A stretch of 64,000 bases of DNA from Chitinophaga filiformis. Its GTDB lineage: Bacteria; Bacteroidota; Bacteroidia; Chitinophagales; Chitinophagaceae. Within the stretch, counting starts at the first letter, position 1. Every line of letters begins with the position of its first letter. The stretch spans positions 735,461 through 799,460 of the forward strand of contig NZ_FNBN01000003.1 of assembly GCF_900102545.1 (NCBI RefSeq), in the 5' to 3' direction. The position numbers were made by a program, and so were the translations under genes. This document shows positions 17,520 to 26,781 of the stretch, one piece after another. The notes beneath the pieces were generated by a model. The model made no database searches and was not told the origin of the DNA. It saw nothing but the letters and a program-made list of their open reading frames with translations.

Positions 17520-19201
17520 AAGCGCTGACTGTATTTTTATCATTGATCCTTTTATCATCCTGTGCGGGAAGTCGTAAGAACAACAAAACCCCGGGTAAGG
17601 ACGAGCGGCCCAATATTGTGCTGATACTGGCAGATGATCTGGGTTATTCTGATATTGGCTGTTATGGTGGCGAGATACAAACGCCTAACCTGGATTACCT
17701 CGCAGCAAATGGTTTGCGCTTCAGGCGTTTCTATAATACTTCGCGTTGCTGTCCGACGAGAGCCTCACTGCTGACCGGCTTATACAACCAGCAGGCAGGT
17801 ATCGGCGAAATGACAACAGAAAGAAGTGAGCCGGGTTATCGCGGTTATATCACGGAGAATACGGTAACGCTGGCAGAGGTGTTGAAGGACGCAGGCTATC
17901 ATACCGCGATGTCCGGCAAGTGGCATGTGTCCAATACCGTTGAGCAGTCATCACCGGAGGCACAGTTAAAGTGGCTGAATCATCAGGCATCCCATCCTTA
18001 TTTCTCACCAGTGGAGCAATACCCGGTGAACAGAGGCTTTGAGCGATACTATGGCAACATCTTCGGGGTAGTGGATTATTTTGATCCTTTCAGTCTGGTG
18101 AACGGCACTACACCTGTCGACAAGGTCCCTGAAGGTTATTATCATACAGATGCTATCAATGATACTGCTGTCAGCTATATCAGAACGCTCAGTAAAGAAG
18201 ATAAACCCTTTTTCCTCTATGTAGCGCAAACTGCACCGCACTGGCCTTTGCAGGCATTGCCGGAAGATATAAAGAAATATGAGCACACTTACGAGGCTGG
18301 CTGGGATGCCATCCGCGAAGCCCGTTATAAGAAGATGGTGGCGCAGGGGTTGATCAATCCGACAACTACACCTTTGTCCCCACGGATCAATAAGGCATTG
18401 AGCTGGGAACAGAATCCGGACAAGGCGTGGGATGCGAGAGCGATGGCTGTGCATGCAGCAATGATAGACAGGATGGACCAGGGTATTGGCCGCATCATTC
18501 AGGCATTGCGTGAAGCTGGTAAGCTTGACAATACGATCATCGTGTTTCTGAGCGACAATGGTGCAAGTCCGGAAAACTGTATGCGGTATGGGCCGGGCTT
18601 TGATCGCCCCGGACAAACCAGAGACGGAAAAGAGATACACTATCCTGTGAAAAAGGATGTACTACCCGGCCCTCAGACCACTTTTGCTTCTATCGGTGAA
18701 AGATGGGCCAATGTGGCGAATACGCCTTATCAATATGCCAAGGCACAGTCTTACGAAGGAGGGGTGCGTACGCCGATGATCGTATACTGGCCAAAAGGGC
18801 TTAAGGAGAAAGGTGGATTTACGGACCACATGGGACATGTGATGGATTTTATGCCCACGTTCCTGCAGGTGGCAAAAGCACATTATCCCGCAACTTACAA
18901 GGGGCATAACATCACACCTTATACTGGTGTGAGCCTGTTACCAACATTCGAAGGTAAAGAACGCCAGGAGCATGATGCATTGTATAACGAGCATTTTAAC
19001 GCACGTTATGTACGTGAAGGCGAATGGAAACTGGTATCGTTGGCCGGCGATACTACCTGGCGTCTATACCGGATCAACCAGGATGAGACAGAACTGAATA
19101 ATGTAGCTGCTCGATATCCTGATATAGTATCCAAAATGGCCGCTCAATGGAGGCAATGGGCCAATACACACAATGTTTTTCCTAAACCCGGTAAAAAGTA
19201 A
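17516..19201 (+). CDS. S1-family sulfatase lipoprotein
   Basis: The 561-residue second sulfatase of the PUL has a lipoprotein signal with lipobox LLSSC, so it is membrane-anchored, unlike the soluble-secreted first one. Catalytic landmarks are RPNIVLILADDLGYSDIGCYG, the sulfatase motif CCPTRASLLTG (C-x-P-x-R, Cys 78 as formylglycine precursor), GKWHVS and VFLSDNGASPENC. The ATG overlaps the previous stop (ATGA), showing tight coupling. The product is longer than its neighbour, with an insertion between the catalytic motif and the C-terminus. The two enzymes probably remove sulfate from different positions of one glycan; that is inference. Confidence 0.95.
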   Translation: MKALTVFLSLILLSSCAGSRKNNKTPGKDERPNIVLILADDLGYSDIGCYGGEIQTPNLDYLAANGLRFRRFYNTSRCCPTRASLLTGLYNQQAGIGEMTTERSEPGYRGYITENTVTLAEVLKDAGYHTAMSGKWHVSNTVEQSSPEAQLKWLNHQASHPYFSPVEQYPVNRGFERYYGNIFGVVDYFDPFSLVNGTTPVDKVPEGYYHTDAINDTAVSYIRTLSKEDKPFFLYVAQTAPHWPLQALPEDIKKYEHTYEAGWDAIREARYKKMVAQGLINPTTTPLSPRINKALSWEQNPDKAWDARAMAVHAAMIDRMDQGIGRIIQALREAGKLDNTIIVFLSDNGASPENCMRYGPGFDRPGQTRDGKEIHYPVKKDVLPGPQTTFASIGERWANVANTPYQYAKAQSYEGGVRTPMIVYWPKGLKEKGGFTDHMGHVMDFMPTFLQVAKAHYPATYKGHNITPYTGVSLLPTFEGKERQEHDALYNEHFNARYVREGEWKLVSLAGDTTWRLYRINQDETELNNVAARYPDIVSKMAAQWRQWANTHNVFPKPGKK

Positions 19202-19205
19202 AGCT

Positions 19206-20267
19206 ATGTTTACAAGACGAGTAATGATGCTGATGGCCTGTGGCCTGTTAATTGTCACTATGGCTACAGCGCAGGACAAAAAATGGTCCGCCGAAAAGGC
19301 AAACGAATGGTATGCTAAGCAGGGATGGCTGAGGGGAAGTAATTTCCAGCCGTCTACCGCCATCAACCAGTTAGAAATGTTCCAGGCTGAAACATTTGAT
19401 ACGGCTACTATTAACCGTGAATTGGGCTGGGCGGAAAACCTGGGTTTGAACCTGATGAGAGTTTATCTGCATCACCTGGCCTGGGAAGCAGACAAGGCGG
19501 GATTTAAGAAACGATTAGATACTTACCTGGCTATCTCTTCAAAGCACCACATCAAAACCCTGTTCGTATTTTTTGATGATTGCTGGAATGATACGGCCTG
19601 GCTGGGAAAACAGCCTGCACCAAAAACAGGCGTGCATAATTCAGGCTGGGTAAGAGACCCCGGCACGATGATATACACTCATCCTGATACAATGAAAGTG
19701 CTGGAGGCATATGTAAAAGATGTGCTGACCACTTTCAAGAACGATGACCGCATCCTGCTGTGGGACCTTTACAACGAACCCGGCAATAACAAACAGTTCG
19801 GTAAAAGCATGCCTTTGTTGCAAAACGTATTCCGGTGGGCATGGGAAGTAAGGCCCTCACAGCCAGTATCTGCGGGTGTCTGGAACGATAGCGCACCATT
19901 TAAAGACCTGAACAGATTTCAGCTGGAGAACTCGGATGTGATCACCTACCACAATTATTCGTACATTGACGACCACCGTCATACTATCGATACATTGAGA
20001 AAGTATGGCAGGCCGCTGATCTGCACGGAGTATATGGCCAGAAGGAACGGCAGTTTGTTCCAGCTGATCATGCCGATGCTGAAAGCAGAAAATATAGGCG
20101 CTATTAACTGGGGATTCGTAAGCGGAAAAACCAATACGATCTATGCATGGGACACTCCAATGCCAGACGGAAAAGAACCGCAGTTATGGTTCCATGATAT
20201 TTACAGAAAAGATGGAACGCCTTTCAGTAAAGAGGAAGAGGCCTTTATTAAAAAGCTATGTAAATAG
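19206..20267 (+). CDS. GH5-like / cellulase-family glycoside hydrolase
   Basis: The 353-residue secreted clan GH-A enzyme has a signal peptide ending ATAQDK and begins its barrel at QGWLRGSNFQPSTAINQLEM. LLWDLYNEPGNN places the acid/base Glu at residue 191. PLICTEYMARRNGS places the nucleophile Glu at residue 275, and MPMLKAENIGAINWGFVSG supplies the conserved C-terminal Trp strand. This layout is close to GH5 and the related mannanase/xylanase-like families. The ATG at 19206 begins the signal peptide, 4 bp after the sulfatase stop. Substrate is probably the backbone of the PUL's glycan, but cannot be stated. Confidence 0.85.
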   Translation: MFTRRVMMLMACGLLIVTMATAQDKKWSAEKANEWYAKQGWLRGSNFQPSTAINQLEMFQAETFDTATINRELGWAENLGLNLMRVYLHHLAWEADKAGFKKRLDTYLAISSKHHIKTLFVFFDDCWNDTAWLGKQPAPKTGVHNSGWVRDPGTMIYTHPDTMKVLEAYVKDVLTTFKNDDRILLWDLYNEPGNNKQFGKSMPLLQNVFRWAWEVRPSQPVSAGVWNDSAPFKDLNRFQLENSDVITYHNYSYIDDHRHTIDTLRKYGRPLICTEYMARRNGSLFQLIMPMLKAENIGAINWGFVSGKTNTIYAWDTPMPDGKEPQLWFHDIYRKDGTPFSKEEEAFIKKLCK

Positions 20268-20318
20268 TGTATTCATGTGAGGTTCCATAAAGGGAACGAA
20301 AAGGACAAATATTCGTGG

Positions 20319-23300
20319 ATGAAGAGAGTGATTTTTTACTGTTTGATATTCCTGTACTTTCAGAGCAAGGGGCAGCTGATACGCTTCCGGAATTATTCGG
20401 TGGCGGAAGGGCTGCCCTCGAGCACTGTGCGTGCTATTGCACAGGACGACCAGGGATATCTCTGGTTTGGTACCAAGAACGGGATCAGTCGTTTTGATGG
20501 GTATCAGTTTAAGAACTTTCAGTATAAAAAGAACGATTCAACTTCCCTCGGCAATAACTTTATACATTGTATTACCCGCATAGACAGTACACACCTGTGG
20601 CTAGGAACTGAGAACGGCGTTTATACCCTTGACCTGGAGAAAGAGCAGTTCTCTCATTTTGGTCCACCGAAGAGGGAGAGTGTTTTTGATATCATACGGG
20701 ATAAGGATGGCATAGTATGGTTCACATCGCGGCTGAGTGGTCTGTTCAGCTATGATCCTGTGAAAAAGTCCCTGCGTAATTTCAAAGCAAGCAACTCAGG
20801 GCTGTCCAGTGACCAGGTTACCCGTATGGCGCAGGATGACGACGGGAATATCTGGATCGGCTCATATGGGAACGGTATAGATGTTTATAACCCGACAACC
20901 GGATCCTTCACTAACCTGCGTTCGGATAACAGCGGTCTGAGTAATGATTTCATCAATGCGATCTACAAAGGAAGGGACGGTGTAATGTGGGTAGGTACTA
21001 TGAATGGTGGCTTGTGCAAATGGCAGCCGCAGCAAAAGACTTTCCGCGTTTATCGCAATGACGGCAGTCCTAATTCTATTAATGATGATATTGTACGGGC
21101 CTTGTGCCAGGTTTCTCCCGACAAGATATATGTAGGCACTGAGAAAGGATTGAATGTGCTGGATATTGCGACTGACAGGTTTACGGTGTATACTAACCAT
21201 GGCAATGATCCCTTCAGCATCAGTGACAACGCTATTTATTCTTTATTCCCTGATAAGGCGGGCACGATGTGGGTGGGCACTTTCTTCGGAGGAGCCAGTT
21301 ACTTTAATGAGAAAGGGCCTGCTTTTGAGCTGTATTATCCGACAGGAGATCCACATGCGTTGTCTGGTCGTGCGGTGAGCTGTTTCCTGGAAGATGGTCC
21401 GGGGAAATTGTGGGTAGGTACAGAAGATGGAGGACTTCAGTATTTCAATACTGTTACACACACCTTTCAGCAGTATCCTTTTCTGCCTGGTCAGCAGAAG
21501 CTATCGTATCATAACATTCATACACTGGTGAGAGACAAAGCGGGCAAGATCTGGATCGGATTATTTGCCGGAGGTGTGAATGTACTTGATCCTACGACAG
21601 GCAAGGTGGAATATTTTCAGCATCAGCCGGATAATATTCATTCGCTAAACAGCAATAACGTTTTCTGCATTTACCAGGACAACGACAACAGGATATGGAT
21701 AGGAACAGACAAGGGACTGGATCTGTATGACGCCGGACGTCGTGATTTTACAAGAGTACTGCAGGAGGGCGTAAGCAATACGATCATCTATGACATTTAT
21801 GAAGATAAAAATAAGACCTTATGGTTTGCTACGTATAATGACGGCCTGATATTCTACAATAAGAAAACCGAACAGTGGGACAGGGTAACAGCTGATGGCA
21901 TGAACAAGCTGACCTGTCTGTATGATGATCACCAGGGCAACCTGTGGATGGGTTCAGATGGTGGTGGACTGCATAGATATAACTTCAGTACAAAGCAGGT
22001 AGAGCCTTACAATGATAAAGCGGGTATTAATGCGAACGTGGTGTATGGTATCCGGCAGGATGATGCAGGGCTCATGTGGGTCACTACGAATAATGGTATT
22101 TACAGTATAGACCCTGCAAAGGGGAAAACGAGGCACTTTACGCCGCAGGACAATCTGCAAAGCCGGCAATTCAATTACAGGGCATTCTATAAAATGTCTG
22201 ACGGTAAGTTATTTGCCGGTGGTATCAAGGGTTTTAATGCTTTTTATCCTGAGAAGGTTTCTACAGCTACTGATAAGATCCGTGTATCTTTCACCAACTT
22301 CCAGTTATTCAACAGGAATGTACCTATATCTGAAGATGGTACATTGCCAAAGCAGATCAATTACACCAATAAGCTGGTACTAAAGCATGATCAGTCGGTC
22401 ATCAGTTTTGAGTTTGCAGCCCTCAATTTCAGTGCGCCTGAGAAGCTGAGTTATGCGTATAAGATGGAAGGCTTTGATCCGGACTGGAACTATGTAGGTG
22501 ACCAGCGGAAAGCTACGTATACTAATTTGTCGCCCGGCACTTATACATTCAGGGTAAAAGCCACGGCGGAAAAGAGCAACTGGGATGTGCCTGAATCCAC
22601 TATGAAGCTGATCATACGACCACCATTCTACCGGACTACGCTGGCGTATATCATTTTTACCCTGCTGGCGCTGGCGGTGGCGTACTGCATATATCGGTAT
22701 TCCTCCAATCGTATCCGAAGGCAAAACCAGATCAAAATAGAGCGCCTGAAGAATAAGGAAGAGCAGGAGTTTTATGCAAGAAAAATTGAATTCTTTACGG
22801 TCATGGCGCATGAGATAAGGACACCTTTATCGCTGATCATTGCGCCATTGGAGAAACTGCTTGCTATGAACAAATGGCAGCATGAAGAAAAAGAACAGCT
22901 GGCTATTATGGATGAGAATGCGGAGCGATTGATGGACCTGGTGAATCAGCTGCTTGATTTCCGGAGGATAGAGAGTGATGCGTATGAGATTCGAAAAGAG
23001 GAAGTAGAAATTATATCGCTGGTACAGTCTATTTATTCCCGCTTTTCTTCACTGCCTTACCAGAAGGATATTGAGTTCACCATGAGTACTCGGGTGAGCA
23101 GGTTATCGTTACATGCAGATCCTGAAGTATTGAATAAGATACTGAGTAATCTCCTCATTAATGCATTCAAATTTGCAAAGAAGAAGGTAAACATCACTGT
23201 TTTTGATATGGCAGGTGCTGAAGGCGAAGACCCGCGGCTCTGTATCAGTGTGGAGGATGACGGCATTGGTATTCCTGCTGCTGATATGAAGAACATTTTT

Positions 23301-24317
23301 AAGCAGTTCTTTACCATGGCGAGGGAGAGCCAGGAGTACCGGAATCCGGGCGCAGGTATAGGTCTGGCGTTGGCTAGCTCGCTGGCTGAAAAGCACGGTG
23401 GTAAGCTGTTGGTGGAAAGCAGGGAAGGGGAGAAGACTATTTTCACATTGGAACTGCCAGTCACAGCACAGCGGCCATCACTCCCTGAGCGCAGTTATGA
23501 GGAAAGGATCATCGACGAAGAAAGGCCATTGATCCTGGTGGTAGAAGACGACGCAGCTATACAATCGTTCCTTGCTGACAGTTTTCATGAAAACGGGTAT
23601 AATGTTGTGAAGGCGGCTAATGGTAAAGCCGCTCTGCAACTGATAGAGGAACATTCCATTGACCTGGTGATCTCTGATATCATGATGGCAGAGATGGATG
23701 GTCTGGAGTTATGTCACGAGGTGAAAACGAATATTGAGTACAGTCATATTCCTTTTGTGCTGCTTACAGCGAGAGGTAACAGCGAGTCAGAATTAAAGGG
23801 AATAGAGGCAGGCGCCGATGCTTATATCATGAAACCGTTCAAATGGAAGCACATTGCAGCGGTAGTCAAGAACCTGATCGCTTCCCGGGAGAAGCTGCGC
23901 CTGAAATTCTCCGAGCAGCCCAACAGTGATGTGAGTGTACTGGCTACCAATAGCAGGGATAAAGCGTTTATGGAAAAGGTGGTGAGTATTATTGAAGAGC
24001 GGATCATTGATCCGCAGCTTTCTGTGGAAGAGTTGAGCCGGGATATGGCGATGAGCCGTTCCAACCTGCATAAGAAACTGAAGTCGCTCTCAGGCTATGT
24101 GCCTAATGAGCTCATAAAGCTGGTGAGGCTGAAGCATGCTGGAAGGCTGCTGCAGGTGGGTGAGCATACGGTGACGGAAGTGGCTTATATGACTGGGTTT
24201 AGTTCTCCGTCGTATTTCTCGAAGTGTTTTTTACAACAGTTTAAGGTAACGCCGAAGGAGTATGCTGATAATAAAACGAAACTGGGTGCGCAGGATGTGG
24301 ATGATCTGATTAAGTAG
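20319..24317 (+). CDS. Hybrid two-component system regulator of the PUL (HTCS)
   Basis: This 1332-residue single-protein signalling system spans the inner membrane. After a signal peptide, two periplasmic propellers of Reg_prop repeats (about residues 30-650; repeated DxxGxxWxGT-type strands) lead to a Y_Y_Y domain (about 690-760) and a membrane helix near 775-795. The cytosolic part has HisKA (AHEIRTPLSL, phospho-His near 831), HATPase (DDGIGIP), a receiver (VVEDD near 1074, phospho-Asp in VISDIMM near 1119) and a C-terminal AraC HTH (about 1235-1325). Family members sense an oligosaccharide and activate their PUL. A GTG at 20277 is in frame, but the ATG at 20319 starts the signal peptide. 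Confidence 0.96.
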   Translation: MKRVIFYCLIFLYFQSKGQLIRFRNYSVAEGLPSSTVRAIAQDDQGYLWFGTKNGISRFDGYQFKNFQYKKNDSTSLGNNFIHCITRIDSTHLWLGTENGVYTLDLEKEQFSHFGPPKRESVFDIIRDKDGIVWFTSRLSGLFSYDPVKKSLRNFKASNSGLSSDQVTRMAQDDDGNIWIGSYGNGIDVYNPTTGSFTNLRSDNSGLSNDFINAIYKGRDGVMWVGTMNGGLCKWQPQQKTFRVYRNDGSPNSINDDIVRALCQVSPDKIYVGTEKGLNVLDIATDRFTVYTNHGNDPFSISDNAIYSLFPDKAGTMWVGTFFGGASYFNEKGPAFELYYPTGDPHALSGRAVSCFLEDGPGKLWVGTEDGGLQYFNTVTHTFQQYPFLPGQQKLSYHNIHTLVRDKAGKIWIGLFAGGVNVLDPTTGKVEYFQHQPDNIHSLNSNNVFCIYQDNDNRIWIGTDKGLDLYDAGRRDFTRVLQEGVSNTIIYDIYEDKNKTLWFATYNDGLIFYNKKTEQWDRVTADGMNKLTCLYDDHQGNLWMGSDGGGLHRYNFSTKQVEPYNDKAGINANVVYGIRQDDAGLMWVTTNNGIYSIDPAKGKTRHFTPQDNLQSRQFNYRAFYKMSDGKLFAGGIKGFNAFYPEKVSTATDKIRVSFTNFQLFNRNVPISEDGTLPKQINYTNKLVLKHDQSVISFEFAALNFSAPEKLSYAYKMEGFDPDWNYVGDQRKATYTNLSPGTYTFRVKATAEKSNWDVPESTMKLIIRPPFYRTTLAYIIFTLLALAVAYCIYRYSSNRIRRQNQIKIERLKNKEEQEFYARKIEFFTVMAHEIRTPLSLIIAPLEKLLAMNKWQHEEKEQLAIMDENAERLMDLVNQLLDFRRIESDAYEIRKEEVEIISLVQSIYSRFSSLPYQKDIEFTMSTRVSRLSLHADPEVLNKILSNLLINAFKFAKKKVNITVFDMAGAEGEDPRLCISVEDDGIGIPAADMKNIFKQFFTMARESQEYRNPGAGIGLALASSLAEKHGGKLLVESREGEKTIFTLELPVTAQRPSLPERSYEERIIDEERPLILVVEDDAAIQSFLADSFHENGYNVVKAANGKAALQLIEEHSIDLVISDIMMAEMDGLELCHEVKTNIEYSHIPFVLLTARGNSESELKGIEAGADAYIMKPFKWKHIAAVVKNLIASREKLRLKFSEQPNSDVSVLATNSRDKAFMEKVVSIIEERIIDPQLSVEELSRDMAMSRSNLHKKLKSLSGYVPNELIKLVRLKHAGRLLQVGEHTVTEVAYMTGFSSPSYFSKCFLQQFKVTPKEYADNKTKLGAQDVDDLIK

Positions 24318-24479
24318 TAACTTGTCCCGGATATTATTTTTTTACCCCAATGATGGTACTATCCTGTTACCAACACGACTTCCTATAGATATCCTATTAA
24401 TAACCATTAGCTATCCTTGAAAATTGCTTAAGCTACGACTGTGTAGACTATTGAGCATAAGTCCTTAAAACCCAAATCA

Positions 24480-26657
24480 ATGAGAACACAACAATGGATC
24501 AGAGCAGGCGTGATGTCCTGTGCTTTCCTGATGATGTCTTTATTTTCCTTCGCACAATTTAAGGTGATCGGTTACATGCCCTCCTGGTCAGGGGATGTAA
24601 ATGCTGTGCAATACAGTAAACTTACTCACATTAACTATGCGTTTGTCCTACCTACTGCTACAGGCGGTTTGCAGGGTGTTGACAATCCTTCAAAACTGCA
24701 AAGCCTTGTTTCGCTGGCGCATGCCAATGGCGTTAAAGTGCTGATCTCCATTGGTGGCTGGAACAATGGTGATGACAGTGGATTTGAATCATTGGCGGGG
24801 AACAGTAGTTACCGTACTAATTTCACCACGAGCGTTATGAATTTTGTGAATCAGTATAACCTGGATGGTGCTGATATTGACTGGGAGTATCCGGATCCGG
24901 GAGCTTCTGCCAATAATTATACTGCCCTGATGACTCAGTTGGCTACTGCTTTACATGCACAAGGCAAACTGTTGACTGCAGCGGTAGTAGGTACTGGTGG
25001 TGAAGGAGTATCCAGCGCTGTATTCTCTCAGGTAGATTTTCTGAACCTGATGGCTTATGACTATAACAACTATGATCACTCTACCTATGCCTATGCATCA
25101 CAATCTATATCTTATTGGAAAGGTAGAGGATTACCTGCCAACAAGACCGTACTGGGTGTTCCTTTTTATGGTCGTCCGAGCTGGGAGAGCTATGCTGCAT
25201 TGATAGCAAGAGGCGCCAGTCCGTATTCCGATACTTATAGTGGTGTTGGTTACAATGGTATCACTACTATTAAAAGTAAGACTGACCTGGCCTGGGATCA
25301 GGGTGGCGGTATTATGATGTGGGAACTTTCCCAGGATGCTGTTGGTACTTATTCCCTGCTTTCTGCTATTCACGATGAAGTGGTTATAAAAGGCGGTGGC
25401 AATGGAGGTAATAAAGCGCCAGTGGTGAATATTACTTCTCCTGCAGGAGGTGCCGCCTTTAATGCACCTGCTTCTGTTACTATTACTGCTTCAGCTTCTG
25501 ATCCGGATGGTTCAGTTACTAAAGTGGAATTTTATAATGGCGGTGTTAAGCTGGGAGAAGCTACTTCCAGTCCTTATTCCTATACATGGACAAATGTAGG
25601 GGCAGGTAATTATACGCTGAGTGCAAAGGCTACCGATAATGCAGGAGCAGTTACTACGTCTTCAACAGTGGCTATTGTGGTAAATGGTACCGGTGGTGGT
25701 AATTGTGACGGCATTGCTGCATGGTCAGCTTCGGCAGTGTATACAGCAAACATGCAGGTTGTTTACAATAGCAAAATATATACTGCTAAATGGTGGACAC
25801 AGAATGAACAACCTGACACACATGCTGGCGACGGACAGGTGTGGAAATATGAAAGAAATTGTGGTGGTACGAATCCTGGTAATACCTCCCCGGTGGTAAG
25901 TATTACTTCTCCTGCGGGCGGTGCTTCATTTACAGCTCCTGCTTCAGTGACTATTACTGCTTCTGCAAGTGATGCAGATGGTAGTATTGCTAAGGTGGCA
26001 TTTTACAATGGTAGTACTAAACTGGGTGAATCAAGCAGTGCGCCTTATTCTTATACCTGGACTAATGTTGCTGCAGGAAGTTATACACTTACGGCGATTG
26101 CTACAGATAATGGTGGTGCGACTACTACCAGTGGTGGAGTATCTATCTCTGTGAATGGAACAGGAGGAACAGGTAACTGTGCCGGTGTACCTGCTTATGC
26201 ACCATATCCTGCGGTATATAACATGGGAGATAAGGTTGTGTATAATGGAAATCTCTATGAATCACTTTCCAACGGGCTGTATAACGTTACGCCAGGAACT
26301 GCTGATTATTGGTGGAAGCCATTGGGTGCTTGCTCCGGTAGTGCAAAACTGGCGGTGGCGAATATGACATCTGTTAGTCCTACTCCAGCGGTTAAAGCAC
26401 TGGTTGTTTATCCGAACCCAGTGACTGGTTCAACTGTGCAGATTCAGGTGAATGCAGCGGCTGCTGAGAAGATTTATGTAGAGGTATGGGGTATTAAAGG
26501 TGATAGGCCTGTGTTGCGTAAGCAGTATGTTGGTAGTGCGAAAGGTCAGCAGGTGATCAGTGTTGATATTAGTGAGGTGCCAAAGGGTACCTGGATTATA
26601 AAGACAGTTAATGCGGCTGGTACGCGTAAAGAAAGTGCGAAAATAGTTCGCATGTAG
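24480..26657 (+). CDS. GH18 chitinase with Ig-like and chitin-binding modules, T9SS tail
   Basis: This 725-residue secreted chitinase has a signal peptide ending FSFAQF and a GH18 domain (about residues 25-300) with SIGG and the catalytic LDGADIDWEYPDPG (acid Glu at residue 136). Two near-identical Ig-like domains follow (about 312-402 and 465-555; each starting PVV-I-SPAGGA). They alternate with two cysteine-bracketed aromatic modules resembling CBM5/12 (CDGIAAWSASAVYTANMQVV and CAGVPAYAPYPAVYNMGDKV). The tail VYPNPVTGS begins a type IX sorting domain for surface export. Chitin breakdown fits Chitinophaga. It stands alone with its own terminator. Confidence 0.95.
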   Translation: MRTQQWIRAGVMSCAFLMMSLFSFAQFKVIGYMPSWSGDVNAVQYSKLTHINYAFVLPTATGGLQGVDNPSKLQSLVSLAHANGVKVLISIGGWNNGDDSGFESLAGNSSYRTNFTTSVMNFVNQYNLDGADIDWEYPDPGASANNYTALMTQLATALHAQGKLLTAAVVGTGGEGVSSAVFSQVDFLNLMAYDYNNYDHSTYAYASQSISYWKGRGLPANKTVLGVPFYGRPSWESYAALIARGASPYSDTYSGVGYNGITTIKSKTDLAWDQGGGIMMWELSQDAVGTYSLLSAIHDEVVIKGGGNGGNKAPVVNITSPAGGAAFNAPASVTITASASDPDGSVTKVEFYNGGVKLGEATSSPYSYTWTNVGAGNYTLSAKATDNAGAVTTSSTVAIVVNGTGGGNCDGIAAWSASAVYTANMQVVYNSKIYTAKWWTQNEQPDTHAGDGQVWKYERNCGGTNPGNTSPVVSITSPAGGASFTAPASVTITASASDADGSIAKVAFYNGSTKLGESSSAPYSYTWTNVAAGSYTLTAIATDNGGATTTSGGVSISVNGTGGTGNCAGVPAYAPYPAVYNMGDKVVYNGNLYESLSNGLYNVTPGTADYWWKPLGACSGSAKLAVANMTSVSPTPAVKALVVYPNPVTGSTVQIQVNAAAAEKIYVEVWGIKGDRPVLRKQYVGSAKGQQVISVDISEVPKGTWIIKTVNAAGTRKESAKIVRM

Positions 26658-26683
26658 TTTTAAATAAGTGAAATGAAATGATG

Positions 26684-26710
26684 AAGGCCGTCTCGGGGTG
26701 AGGCGGCCTT
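26684..26710 (+). terminator. Hairpin terminator of the chitinase gene
   Basis: AAGGCCGTCTC (26684-26694) pairs with GAGGCGGCCTT (26700-26710) across a 5-nt loop, ending in TTT. It also marks the outer limit of the CRISPR locus. Confidence 0.75.
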
Positions 26711-26716
26711 TCCTCG

Positions 26717-26749
26717 TGCGCAGTTCCTGTGAGGTGCAATTAATCAGAG
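26717..26749 (-). repeat. Strongly decayed CRISPR repeat beyond the array end
   Basis: The segment containing CAGTTCCTGTGAGGTGCAAT aligns with the array repeat through CAATTCCTCTATGGTACAAT, with further mismatches and a 2-nt insertion before its CAGA end. It lies one spacer length (32 bp) outside the first clear repeat, exactly where a further unit is expected. It is read as the oldest, dead repeat. Confidence 0.5.
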
Positions 26750-26781
26750 CATGACACATCGAAGGTTGCAGCAGCTTGGTT

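Noticed and set aside
24318..24479. Chitinase gene as part of the upstream PUL
   Set aside because: It follows the regulator after a 162-bp gap, has its own signal and terminator, uses T9SS export, and targets a different glycan class.
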